Source: Erodium maritimum (lineage: Eukaryota > Streptophyta > Magnoliopsida > Geraniales > Geraniaceae). From it: a stretch of 64,000 bases of DNA. The position numbers and the translations under genes are program-made. The notes beneath the pieces were generated by a model. The model was not told the DNA's origin, searched no databases, and saw only the letters and a program-made list of their open reading frames with translations. Numbering within the stretch: the stretch's first letter is position 1; each line of letters starts with the position of its first letter. Positions 1 to 11,816 of this stretch are shown here, one piece after another. The stretch covers positions 31,661,730-31,725,729 of the forward strand of contig OY997592.1 in the NCBI GenBank assembly GCA_963921825.1, given 5' to 3'.

Positions 1-194
1 AAACTTATATCCTTCCTTGTCTAACAAAGAAATAGATACAACGTTCCTACTGAAAGTAGGTACGCAATATACATTGTTCAAAACAAAAACTAGTCCACTT
101 AGAAAAAGAAGACTAATGGATCCTACACCAGTTGCTACAACTCTAGTCTTGTTGCCCACTCTAAGGTCCACCTCGTCCTTCTTCAAGATTATGT
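1..194 (-). mobile_element. Copia pol fragment (left part of a split element)
   Basis: Read on the minus strand, this stretch encodes a piece of Copia polyprotein from the region between protease and integrase. It includes a run like VYCVPTFSRNVVS, closely similar to the matching part of the plus-strand Copia near 30700-30830. It runs off the left edge. It belongs with the leader and LTR at 3256-8062 and is separated from them by the Gypsy solo LTR. A fossil; the element is clearly broken. Confidence 0.75.
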
Positions 195-3100
195 TGTCAC
201 GCCCCAAATTCAGTAGAACCGAACCCGGAACGCGAACGGTAAAACAATAAAACCATTTTCAAACCTTTTAAATGAATCGCTTTAAATCACCATTTAGTTA
301 ATCAAAATAACAATTTACAACTCAAAAGTACATCCAAACAAGCGGACAAAAGACATGGCGTACGTCGCTAAACTCAAAAGGAAACCCGGACTCCCGCTCC
401 CAGCTCTTCAAGCTTCGAGAGCTCACCTAGTCCGTCCCGCGACCAGTACCTGTAGGAAAAGCAGCTAGGGGTGAGCGTTCGCTCACCACCACGGATACCA
501 GACTGACTACGACATACTAGCACACAATGCCGGAAACACCAACAACAAAACAAACACCGGGGACTACGATCCCCAACTCAAGTAACCCGACTGACGCACA
601 AACTGTTACTTTCCCCAACCGACTCAACACTCGGACACGTAATGTAGACCCGACACAACGGTTATGACCTCAACCCAAAGACACAAAAGATAACCATGTA
701 ACACCCAAGATCACAAAGGATCGCACACCAAACAAGATCACAAAGGATCGCACTCCAGCTGCTCAGCGCCAGTTGCTAACCGGCTGGGCTCGAGCCTGCC
801 CCACGCAACTTCCCCCAGTCTCTGTCGGGCCAGGCGGTCGACCTGTTAGCGATATATACAGAGCTACTTTTCCGATAGCTAGTCGGAAGGGGGGCAACCC
901 TCCATCGCCGAAGAATGCACAACTTTACCGGTGGTTAACCCGGAAGGCGAGCCAACCCCCACGACACGTGGCCACATGACCCCTTTCTTGTCAGGTGGGC
1001 CCCCAACCTCGTCTGAACAATGCACACACGCGCGACCACGTGACCCTTTTCTTGTCAGGCGGGCCCCCAACCTCGGGCAGAGACAGTCCACAACCAAAGC
1101 TCAACAAACAGCAACAACACAGGTTCAACAACCCCACAGGCACTCATGGCCATCTAAGACACCAACAGTAAAACACGGGTTCAACAACCCCACGGGAACT
1201 CATGGCCACCCAAGACACACCAACAGAAAAATACGGGTTCAACAATCCCACGGGCACTCATGGCCACCCAAGACACACCAACAGTAAAATACGGGTTCAA
1301 CAACCCCACGGGAACTCATGGCCACCCAAGACACCAACAGCAGTAAAATACGAGTTCAACAACCCCACTGACACTCATGGCCACCCAAGACACCAACAAT
1401 AAAATACGGGTTCAACAACCCCACGGGCACTCACGGCCACCCAAGACACCGACAATAAAATCAACCTCCGGGCATAACCAAATGCCTCAAGTATTTCTAA
1501 CATCAATACGTTCACTGCTCCTACGACACTACTAAGTATCACATGCATTTCTATTGTTCGATACGTTCCCGTATCATACGACACCATCCGGTGTCGCCTG
1601 CCGTTCTATTGTTCGATAAACTTACTTAACCCACGACACCCAAGTGTCACATGCATTTCTACTGTTAACTTTCCCTAGTCATGGCCGAGATCCGGCTACT
1701 TTTCCCTACTTCGTATGCTTTCCCAAAAGCTCACAACCAAGCTCCGGCGTGCTCACAATCACTCGCCTAGCTTTCCCTTTCCTCTGTCGGTGGCACGATC
1801 TAATAAGAACACAATTTAAAACACTTTTAAGTTCGCAGGCATAAACTGAATTTTAATACACTTGACGCCCAAACGCAACCCCGACAATGTCGATCACTCC
1901 CAAACTTCCCAATTACTCGACATTGTTGATAATGGACCCGGAAAGGCCCGATTCGCCCGGCTCGGCGAATCTGCCCGGGTTTTGAAAACGCCCTTCTGGG
2001 GCTCCGAAAATTCCCGTTTTCATTTCTACGGTCTTAGAATAATTCAAGGGTTCCAACGCAATCGACGGAATCAATTTCCGACTTCCGAGCAATTTAATTC
2101 GCGTTTAAAGTTTCTAAACCCGTCATTTACAACTTTTACAATTTAATTCCAAATTTCGTTCCGGGTGTGGATTAACTACTTGGGGAACGTCTTAAACCAC
2201 CCGAACACGAAAACCCGATACCCAAGCATGTGTGCCCCACCCGGCCCTTAAGACCCGAGGGTGGTTGGGTTGGTTTTGGGCCGGTTCACCATGGTGGTGG
2301 CCGGTCCTAGCTCCGGCCAGCCACCACCCCAACTCCGGCAGCCACCATACACGGTGGCCGGAGCTCCCCCGAGCCTCCGGTCACCGGAAAACGTTCATTT
2401 TTCGCTCCAACACCCCTCCAACGAACCCCACACCTCAACTCATCCAAAGTCTACACGTTTTAACCCAAACCCTAACTTTTAAACACATTAAAACGAAAAT
2501 CGGATAGGTGCTCAGCGTAGGGAATAATGACGGGAACTCGATTCTTCGATCGTTGAGACGATCCGTCGGTTGGATCGTCGAGATATCGACAAACCCTAAC
2601 CTTGTCTTCTCTTTTTCTCTCCTCCTTCTCTCCTCTTTCTAACTCCTTTTTCTCTCTCTAAAAAATTTTATTTTTCTTCTTTTTTGAATGTGTGGCCCAA
2701 CACCACATATGTGGTCTTGCTTTTGTTTTGTTAAAAAAACACAGCTAACACTTAATTACCAAACTAACACTCAAGTCTTCCTTTGTTTTGTTCAAAATTT
2801 ACCTAACACCACCACTTGTATGACATGTGGCAAATGGGTCCCACCCCTTTTGGAAAATATCTTCTAGATATTTTTCAGTCAGATTCGCAAAATTCGGCCG
2901 TCTCGGGCCCCGAACGGGCACTTTTTCCAAGAAATTACGAAATTTCACGGGCTACAAGGAAACAGCTCAACTAAGACCGCTGTGACGACGGCTAAGATTT
3001 TTGGATCCAAAACGGACCTCGAACGGGCCAAAACGTCGCTCGGTTGACTTTTCCACCAAAAAGTCAACCTTTCCCAAATTGTCAGAAAGTTGCCATGAGT

Positions 3101-3255
3101 CCCCCAGAACTCACTTTGATCGATATCGGGGTCAACTTAAGTCCGGTATGACCCTCGGGGTCAAATTTAGGTTCATTTAAGTGTCTGTCCCAAATTTTTT
3201 AAATTTTCCTGTTTTCCGCCGATTTGACTAGCGTTGACCGTGAGTGGTTCTTACA
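195..3255 (-). mobile_element. Ty3/Gypsy solo LTR (about 3.06 kb), subfamily B
   Basis: Begins TGTCACGCCCC and ends GGTTCTTACA on the plus strand, the reverse complement of the LTR termini of the Gypsy element at 60331-64000. Its interior matches that LTR, including the segments beside the window's right edge. No internal domains or second LTR lie beside it, so it is a solo LTR. The flanks TATGT and TATGC could be an imperfect 5-bp target duplication. It sits inside a minus-strand Copia element. It contains 57-bp minisatellite units in reverse orientation. Confidence 0.85.
1090..1465 (-). repeat. 57-bp minisatellite inside the Gypsy LTR
   Basis: About six imperfect units containing GGTTCAACAACCCCACGG and CTCATGGCCACCCAAGACAC. 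They are the reverse complement of the arrays at 39850-40555 and 46930-47585. Unit length varies slightly here, so the array is less regular than the other two. Confidence 0.85.
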
Positions 3256-4604
3256 TATGCAATGTGACTCTTGGCTAGGGTACGTACTCATGTACTCGAC
3301 TTACCATATATGATACCCTAGCTCAACCATAGTTGAGAATCGTAGTCGGGTCCACCAATTTTCAACTATGGCTCGTCACTATGTAGGTGCTCCGCTAAGG
3401 CGCGCGACACCCACATATGTCGTCCAAACTTACTACCCCGCTTTCCCATGGATGATCCGCAAAGGAACACGACACCCACAGGACGTGGAGGTAGTAAGGT
3501 GTTGATAATTGGGTGGTATCGGACATGACCCGTTTTTACTTGTTCAGTTGTGTTTAAAACTTTAGCACATCCTAGATGCGATGAGCACATCAACTACATT
3601 CCAAATGTAATGATGGCTCCAATTACATTTAATGTAATTCTTCCTTTGAACCCGTCAACTACTCCAATGTAATGACGATTCTAAGGGCTCACAAACAAGG
3701 ATTAAAATTCCAATTTTATGTTTGTATGTGAGGTGATATGCTCGGTAATTAAAGTTAAGCATGCAATTCTAAAACACATAGAATTAATCATGCAAAAACT
3801 AAACCAAGCATAAAGCAATAAATGGGCACATAATAACCTCCTAAACTAACTCCCATTAGCTTCTTGAGCTCCATCGACTCCAAGCCGATGTCAACACTCA
3901 AAAACCCACCAATTGACCTTTTCGCCCTTTCTTCGTCTCGAGAAAAAGATTACAATTGAATACACGATTCGCAGGTCGGGAATTAATAAATATTACAAAT
4001 AAGTGGTTCGACGACCACACCTCAAAAAAATAATTACACGCTAACTTTAACGGCTCGTAGGCCGTGAAAAGCGATAAATAATTAAACGAGCTCGGGGATA
4101 TTATATGCACTATGCCAACATCACATCACACATCGTGTTATCAAACAAGCATGTTATCAAAAAGCATATGAATTTACGATTTTAATTAATAGCCAAGTTT
4201 TGAAATTTTTTGATGTTCGGTTTATCGAAACCGTTCAAAATTGAAACTTTTGAACATTTGATTTTTGAGCTTGTCAAGACGGTTCCAAAATTGTCATGAC
4301 TAACCAAATAGTTTGGCTCGGCATATCAACCATACAATGGTCATGCTCGGCCTAGCTCCGTCTAACAGAACCACGTTCGGTCCCGGTTTCGGCTCCCCAA
4401 GAGTCCCGCTTCCGAGACCCAAAAATCAAACTTTTTTCAAAAACTCCAGATTTGAAATAATTTTCAAAAACTCATTTTTCATCGAAACAAACCCATAAGC
4501 AACAATTTAAAACATGTTATCAATCAATATGCAAATTCAAGCAAAAAACCGAAAACACAACCACATTTTTGTGAATCTCGGAGATAGCACGACTCTGATA
4601 CCAC
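3256..4604 (-). mobile_element. Copia 5' leader and primer-binding site
   Basis: Reverse-complement match to the leader of the plus-strand Copia at 28499-29870, a long untranslated leader between 5' LTR and gag. Next to the LTR boundary the minus strand reads TGGTATCAGAGTCGTGC, the usual plant initiator-Met tRNA primer-binding site. No gag-coding sequence was recognised between this leader and the pol piece at 1-194. A fossil. Confidence 0.8.
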
Positions 4605-5433
4605 TATTGGATCTCGAAGAAGAGTATGAATAAATGATTACAGTGGAAAATAACTTACGAGACCATGCCATGGAAAAACTACCAAGCTAGAAACACAAGA
4701 GAATAAACAAATTCATGGTTTCCTTACCAAATCAAGAACACCGAGTAAGAAATGATCGGGCTTGAGTCTCCAAGATGCCTACGTATCCACTTGGGAATCA
4801 AAGCCATGTAGTTCTTGTGATGACTCAATAACACCAAAAATGGAGGAGAACACAACCTTGGCCGAAATTCTAGAGGAGAAGAGGGAGAAGTTGTTCTTCC
4901 TTTTGTGTGTTGTGTCTTATTATGTTGAAATGATGACTCTTAGGTCATCTTATCCCATCAACATAATAGAATAATAGTAAATAGGACAAAGGATGGTGTT
5001 AATTAAATAGAAGTAGGTGCTAAGTTGGTGGATTGAATCAGTAACTACTTAATCTAACTAGTTTAGCTAGAACCATTTAGTTAAGACTTAACTAATTGGT
5101 TCCATGGGCCTTTGGTGGCATGGGCTGCCCATGGGCCTTGTGGGTGATGGATCGTGGCCATTCCCGATGAGGTCCCATGATGCGATCATCTCCTCCATGT
5201 CTTCCATCCCGGATATGTCCAACATTATCCAACGCGATCAATCCCAAGACTCCTAGTCTTGTCTCGATCCATGAAGTCCTAATTACTTATGGGCACATGA
5301 CCTAAAACTCAGTTTTGGTCAGGCCCCGTGACAACTTCCCTCTTGGCCGTTCTCCATAATTGTGTTAATGAGTTTCATCCTCCGGTGTGACCCTTAGGTT
5401 TATGCATGTCAATAGATCAACGTAAAATCCCAT

Positions 5434-7218
5434 TTTTTTATAAGCTCGAAAAATTTATTACTAAACCAAATCCAAAGAAGGATTCAGAAAAACCGTTCAA
5501 GGAAGAATAGAGCAAAGGTCAAAAGACCAGAAACACGCTTACAAGGGAGTTCTGCTAAGGGGGGACCCTAAGGACAGACCTTAACCCAAAAATAAAAACA
5601 AAAAAACCGAACAGACCCAACAAAAACCTAACGAGTTCATTTTTGCCGAGCCTTATAAGACGATCTCCACAAAGTCGAGACGGGGGTGCTGCATTAATGG
5701 AACGTTCCTGGGTCAAAGAACGATCTCTCGACCGAGTAACAACAGTATAAGTGGACGATTGGCTCTGACGAGAATGAAGAAGGGCGTCGTTCCACGGACT
5801 ACTCTCCTTCTCCTTCGCTTCCACCAATACCTCCATCCCTTCGATATTATCTACCGAACCTGTCGACACACCGTCCAGAAAACCCTCCTTAGTTGGGCCT
5901 GCCGCATCAAGACAACCCGCCTAACTTTGGACTTCAAGCATCGTCTCCGAAGCCGAAATTACAGCAACACCTGATGGAACAACAACACAATGAGCTTCAG
6001 CTAAACCCACATTTTGATCCTTACCAGCCAAGCCCAAAGACACACCAGTTGAGCTAGAACACTCAACGAACTTGGGAACTGGATGCGCATTACACGCCAA
6101 CGTTACTTGGGCGTGAAGACAATCCAAAGGATCCGAAAATGATTGTTCTTCACTGTATCCCGAAAAATCAGCGTTATCAGCCGAAAATAAACCACCAGAA
6201 TCAATTCCAAAATTTGAAATAGAATCGCGAAAAAGGCGAGGATAATGAACAATCTGCGCTCGAATATCCTCCGTCAACCAATCGACCACTGAGTTCGAAT
6301 TCCAGTTACCGTCGAGCAGCAACTTCAACAACATCTCATCCTTCAGTTTGGGCTTATTCTCCTACACAAACAACGAACATGAGCGTCCAAGAACAATGCT
6401 CTGTTTTGGAGCCTTATAACTGAACCCGCTCAAATCAAGATCGACATGCCCTAAACTTTGAGAAGACGAACTATCCTCCTTCCCCAATGACACCGACTGC
6501 TGCAATACGGGAGCATCCCCTTCCACACGACTAGAAGGAACCACACAGTTCATGTTTTGTTTTGTACCAGATTGATGAACAGGAGACGGAACCCTTTCTG
6601 GCCGAGCTAATACCACGAAAATAATATAGCCATTGTACTTATAACCATTATGCATCTCAATAGACTTCTTTGCTGATGATGCCGACAAAAATCGCCGACA
6701 CAACTTCTCCGAATTCCTCGAAGGTATTCCGAATCCATTCATCAGAAGACCCAAAAGGTATATTATAAACAAAAACCTTCGTACCTTGTTCCTGCAATGC
6801 TTCTGAATCCATAACCATCGCGTCGGAGACTTGAGAAACATCTTTACCGGTGTCAACAACTCTTCCCTTCGGCATCGCAACTGGAACCTCCAGTCCACTT
6901 TCCCTTTTACTCATTTTTGCTTTCACACCTTTGCTCTTCAGAACTGTGGTTCTTTTACTCCGATCCAGAGACACTGCATCAGCTACAAGCAAACACCCAT
7001 CCTTCACCAAAAACGAGATGAACCTCACCCGACACAAAAACGTGAAAATTTCCACACAAAGCGAAGACCACAAACGTCACAGAACTTGGCTCCGGCTTCG
7101 GGTTTGATAGCTCCTTTCATTGTGGAGCATCTCTCAAGCTTCATCGCCGCCCTCTCTTGTGGAAGGTCAATTATTAGGGGTATCTATCGATAATAGTGTT
7201 GATTATAAAATTCCATAG
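5434..7218 (-). mobile_element. Non-autonomous LINE derivative with an RRM-type ORF1
   Basis: A minus-strand retroposon bounded by near-identical duplications: GATCAACGTAAAATCCCAT at 5415-5433 and GATCAATTAAAATCCCAT at 7219-7236. The minus-strand 3' end is an A run preceded by AATAAATTTTTCGAGC, a form seen at plant L1 3' ends. The 5' part encodes an RNA-recognition motif. No endonuclease or reverse transcriptase domain was found, so the copy looks like ORF1 plus 3' UTR without ORF2. The LINE assignment is inference from the RRM (known in the ORF1 of BNR-type plant L1s), the poly-A and the long target duplication. Confidence 0.6.
5921..7073 (-). pseudogene. RRM-containing LINE ORF1-like pseudogene
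   Basis: Coding remnant of the retroposon at 5434-7218. One frame (about 6657-7073) ends in an RNA-recognition motif with KVFVYNIPFGSSDEWI and then EEFGEVVSAIFVG, matching the first half of an RRM. The reading then shifts frame near 6680-6720 to a Ser/Pro-rich stretch (6362-6650) and again to an acidic C-terminal stretch (5921-6334). The frames are broken at least twice. RRM-bearing ORF1 proteins bind LINE RNA in the BNR clade; that role is from family knowledge. It could instead be a processed pseudogene of a host RRM protein. Confidence 0.5.
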
Positions 7219-8062
7219 GATCAATTAAAATCCCATTTTACTTGATCCTATATAAGTGGCAACTAATAAGACTTTAATATTTCCTGACACTACATAACGA
7301 ATCGACCCCATCGATTCTAACCTTTTTTTGTCCCCGTCATTATCCTTTTATCACCGATATCCTAATTGAGATAAGGCATAGAGTCGTCATCCTTATTATT
7401 CTCAATCACTATCATTGATATGTGAGATGATTATATTTTTGATAGCCAATATCATGTGCATGGCCATGCTATTCTTTCAGTCACTCTCGATCAAGCAGCT
7501 AAGAACCGATATCTTTCCTATACCGTAGTATGAGGGATATATCCTTTACCCGTCTTTCGGGTCACTCATGCAGTCCTTTCCCAATCCAATCATGCTGTTA
7601 TGGAAGCCCTGTTACGGACAACATTATGCTCAGGTCAAGCTCAGTTGTTGACTGAATAACGATCACAAAGAATCCTTAGTCTAAGGATACATGACAAGCT
7701 ACGACACTGAATATGTTTATGACTCAATCTATGACACATATTCAGGGCAGGTCATCCAATATCACGTCACTCATGATATCTATGATCAGACCCCGGAATC
7801 CCATTCCTATTACTAACAGAGCGTAAGCCATAAAGAGCCATCTTTAAAACTAGTCGTTTCTAGTGAAGCTTTGTTGAATAGGGATCCATCAAGAGTGATC
7901 TATCTCGATCTACAGTTCTATTCGCATGGTGGACATATATCAGAACACACATCGATATATTACTCCAACATATAAGTAATATAAAACTGCTTCACTTTTA
8001 TTGCTAACGATAATATATACATTTGGATGTCTATGCTTGAACTACGGAAACTAGGCCCAACA

Positions 8063-8301
8063 ACGATGACCATGAAGAGTAATGATGATGGAGGAGGCGT
8101 AAGAGAAAGGTTGGCTAGGGTTTGCTTCGGCTTTCTCCTACGTCGAACCTTTAAAGGCGGCGAGGCCTCCAAAAAAAGACGAGGGGGTGAGTTGACAGAG
8201 AACTGCATCGGAGGAGACAACGACGAGATAAGACCGGAAGAGGGCACAGTAGTGTCGACGACAGCGGTGTCAGCGACGATTACAGGACTAGGGAGCTTCA
8301 T
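8063..8301 (-). CDS. Hypothetical partial coding exon cut by a Copia LTR
   Basis: A minus-strand frame opens with ATG at 8301 and encodes about 80 residues (MKLPSPVIVADTAV..., then a basic KVRRRRKPKQ patch) before running into the Copia LTR at 8062. Composition resembles the Ser/Pro- and Arg-rich N-terminus of many plant nuclear proteins, but I do not recognise a family. If it is a real first exon, the rest lies beyond the left edge and the gene is interrupted. It could also be a chance open frame; the plus strand is open here too. Confidence 0.25.
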
Positions 8302-9670
8302 AGACAGACTAAAATTAAGATTCCTCGGGTGAGATCCTCGATAAAAAATGAGAGACCCTTGATAAAATTTTATACTGACAAATTCGTTTGCCGTTTAGAT
8401 GTAGTTAATCTAATAAATGATGGACATGTTATAAAATATATTAAATCCAGTTAAAGCACACATGTATTATCGTGGTTTTTATTGAAAGAAGGTTTGTACG
8501 TTGATCATTGGATCCCGATAGGACCGCCAAAAAAACAGTGTTGTTCGAAATCAGATCCCTCATTGGCTGAGTATTGCATTCTGTATACAGACTGTTCCAA
8601 CGTTCGGATGCCTTCCGGAACATTAGTGAATGGACCAGTTTCGATTTGTACTTTCAGGTTGCGACTGTAAGCTGTGAATTCTGATGTCTCTCTAAATTCT
8701 TTAGAACCACTTCCCATTTGAGGGAAGGGATCAGGCAGCACTGGGCCGTACACCCCATTCCACCTTATCTGCCAACTTACCCAAACCCTCTGCCGCAAAT
8801 AACGACTTGGGCCAAAATCCAATCAGCATGTTGCTATCTTCCGGCCCCATTCTTAACCGTTCAAATTCTGCATTCACAATCATCACACGTCACAACTATT
8901 CAGCAATGGGAACTCAACTACCATCCGATTAATTACTCACCGTATTGATTTGGAATTTCCAATCATGTTTCTCACCGTTGGGCTCAGAAATCTCTTCGAA
9001 CGCATAGTCCAATGGAACGCTTGAACTATCTCTCACGAAGACGGAACAAAAGTCGTTGAAGCAGTGCCCGTTTTTTGTCTTAGTGAATATGAACAGTCTG
9101 GTACGATGATCATGGTACAACGAAGGAACAACCTAAGGAATATACATTTGTTTCAGATTTTAAGGAGTTCATTTTAGATGGCTTGAACAATATTATACAC
9201 TTACTATCCAACCAGTTTGTATGAATTCTTCACCGCGTGAAAGTTTCATCTGACTCGAGCTATATTCAGATTCTGTGACTTTGGGGTTGTACAGACTTGT
9301 CAACATTGAAATTCCACCGTATGCATTGGAAGTATGGCTAATCACGGCTGCCTATAACAAATAAAAAACTATTAATCAAACTCATTAATCAAAGTAGAAA
9401 TAGATAATTATATATAGTTGTAATCACCCACATGTCTAGTATCGGGGTCCTCAAAATCATCAGACACGTGGATTTCAGACATCCTTTTTGCCTGAATCAC
9501 ATCATGTTTTGTATATTTCTTAATCGAAACTGTACCACTCGGACAACCTTTACCGTTTTCCCACATTTTGCTAACCCAAGAGTTCTCCAATGATGAAAAG
9601 TTGGTCGCACTCATCTGACATACACAAAATATTTCACGTGTTAGAAAAAAAAAATAATGTTTTTTTTTTG

Positions 9671-9854
9671 TAGTTTATTTTTTTGATCAGAAATACGTAT
9701 ATAAAAACACTAGCTCTTTGAAATAAAGAACACGATGAGGGTGGACAAAAACAACCTACGAGTAGTTTATTTTTTTGATCAGCAATACGTATATAAAAAC
9801 ACCGCCTCTTTGAAATAAAGAACACGATGATGGTGGACAAAAACAACCTACGAG
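9671..9854. repeat. 92-bp tandem duplication in a neprosin intron
   Basis: Two adjacent copies (starts near 9671 and 9763) share TAGTTTATTTTTTTGATCAG, then ATACGTATATAAAAACAC and a GTGGACAAAAACAACC tail, with few differences. They lie in the intron between exons 2 and 3. The C/A-rich run that follows to about 10140, read on the minus strand, resembles a retroposon 3' UTR, but no boundary could be fixed. Confidence 0.8.
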
Positions 9855-10277
9855 TATTTCAGAGCCCACAAACCAGGGATGAACAACCATACAACCATAA
9901 AACACCAGAAACTACAACCAAAACAACATCATAAACTTACAACCAGGAAACCAACGCAACCATCAGGACTACTAACAACCAACACAACAAGACTAAACAC
10001 CCGGAACTTACAGACACTACCAAACAGAAACCAAAATAGCCAGAAACTTAAAACATAAGTCTTAAACCTGGATTTCTCAACCGTGCAGAACACTTGAGGA
10101 CTAGAACCGAGATTTCACTACCATTAAATACAAAAAAGACTCAGAGGCACAAAATCATATACAATAACACTAAGGCTTACTAGTGACAAGATCAATTAAG
10201 TACCTTAAATTCTGAAGCTCGGTGTTTGAGTGCGGGATAGTCGAACGCAGGTTGTTGATAAAAATCCACACAATTAT

Positions 10278-11204
10278 TGTAGGCAACTGAAATCAAGAAC
10301 GATAGAAATAATAAAGAACAATATTATACTTACAACCAAGTCGATAGGCTGTTTGTGTAGGAAGTCCGAGTCCAGCAGAAGGCTGTTTCCTTAAGACAAA
10401 ATTGCCCCCTCTACGGCACTGAAGGTTGAATGGGCAAGTGTCTCCCAAGATAAAACGGACCTAAACCACTAGCGAGTGCTTCGACTAGTGGAGTCTGGCG
10501 ACCTAAACCCGACTTGCACTCAAACTGTAGAATGTCAGAAGAGAAGAAGAATCGAAAAAAAGAAGTGATTTTTCTGTCCCCTCAACACCCTTTAAATAGT
10601 AGACAAGGTGCCCTTTTGGAAAGATTGCGACTCTTAGACCAAAGGGCATGTCTGGTTAAAACACTTGATCAGACTCTTTCACCAAAGGTCATGTTGATTC
10701 AAAACTTGACCAGATGCAAGATAATGAATCTTGACATAATGTTGGGAAGATTAATTGTTGAGTCTTGCATGCAAAAAGATAGATTTTCGTGAAGCTCAAA
10801 GCTCAAAGCTCAAAGCCTAAGGCCCAAAGCCTAAGGCCCAAAGCCCAAGGCCCAGGCCCGGACCGGACGGACGGCGGCGGCGACGCGCGTGTGGGCTCTC
10901 TCCATTACACATTAGTGGTGACCCAAGGCCACGACCTTATTCCAATTGTCAAACTTTATAAAGTGTATGGAAGAGTGTAATGTGGGCTATGTGGGTTTGC
11001 ATTAAATGTCATTTAATGCATGTCATTAATCCATGTTTTTCTTCAACTTTGCATGCTATTATCTCATTCAATATTCAATGTATTTCCGTAAACATACATC
11101 TTACGTTCAAGTTCGCAATGATGTGAACGTAACGGATACATGTGTTGCCGAAATTGATGATCGGAACAAGGTGATATGGATGTCGGAAAGTGAGTTGTCC
11201 AACA
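10278..11204 (-). repeat. 3' LTR of the young Copia element (927 bp)
   Basis: Nearly identical to 15858-16747. It is 37 bp longer because of a tract at about 10790-10880 of short AAAGCTC/AAGGCCC-type units followed by a GGACGGACGGCGG stretch. The other LTR has a shorter, differently arranged version. Confidence 0.93.
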
Positions 11205-11816
11205 ATCCCCCACATTGAATGGATATTAGCGGTTTCTTCCTCAAGCTTTCGTGCTGATACATAGTTCACTGGTTTGAGTACAATGAAAGAAAGTTACTGC
11301 ATTGGGTGAAGTAGCTCGAGGCCTTGAACTTTCCTAGTGACAGCCTATCGGACTTACTAGCAAATCAGTAGACTTGATTGTCTTTGAACTGTAAGCTATG
11401 AGTGTAAGCCTAGACAATAGACAACACACAGTAACCTTCTAAATCGGTATTAGATCTCTGTATGTGTTCGTTTTGGCCATGAACACCTGCTTGGCTCATG
11501 AGTGCGTATAGATATCCGGCCTGAATGATATCTATTGAAGCGGCCCCATTTCGCATTCACTTAGGTGATTCTATCAAGAGTATCCCGCAAATACCCCATT
11601 GTGTACTAAGCATACACAATATAGACATCATTAAAAGTATTTCAACTTATCCTGACGCGGCGGATGGTGCACTAACTTATCAGAGGAATGAGGAGGAGTC
11701 AAGTACTCCCTAGTGCCTCGAAGTTTGCCAACGCTTCGTGTTCCTTTTTGAACCTAGATCTTGGGATCTCCAGTCAACTAGGTTAGGTATCCGCGGAAGG
11801 CAATCTTTTGTTTGAG

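Larger units (their letters stand above)
4605..8062 (-). repeat. Copia 5' LTR (minus), split by a LINE derivative
   Basis: The minus-strand LTR starts TGTTGGGCCTAG at 8062 and runs to the primer-binding site at 4605. It is homologous along its length to the 1.7-kb LTRs at 26811, 33580 and 36747. The LTR proper is about 1.67 kb; the rest is the inserted LINE derivative at 5434-7218. Its start differs from the TGTTAGTCTTAG copies and resembles the fragment at 59421, so two LTR subfamilies are present. Confidence 0.85.
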
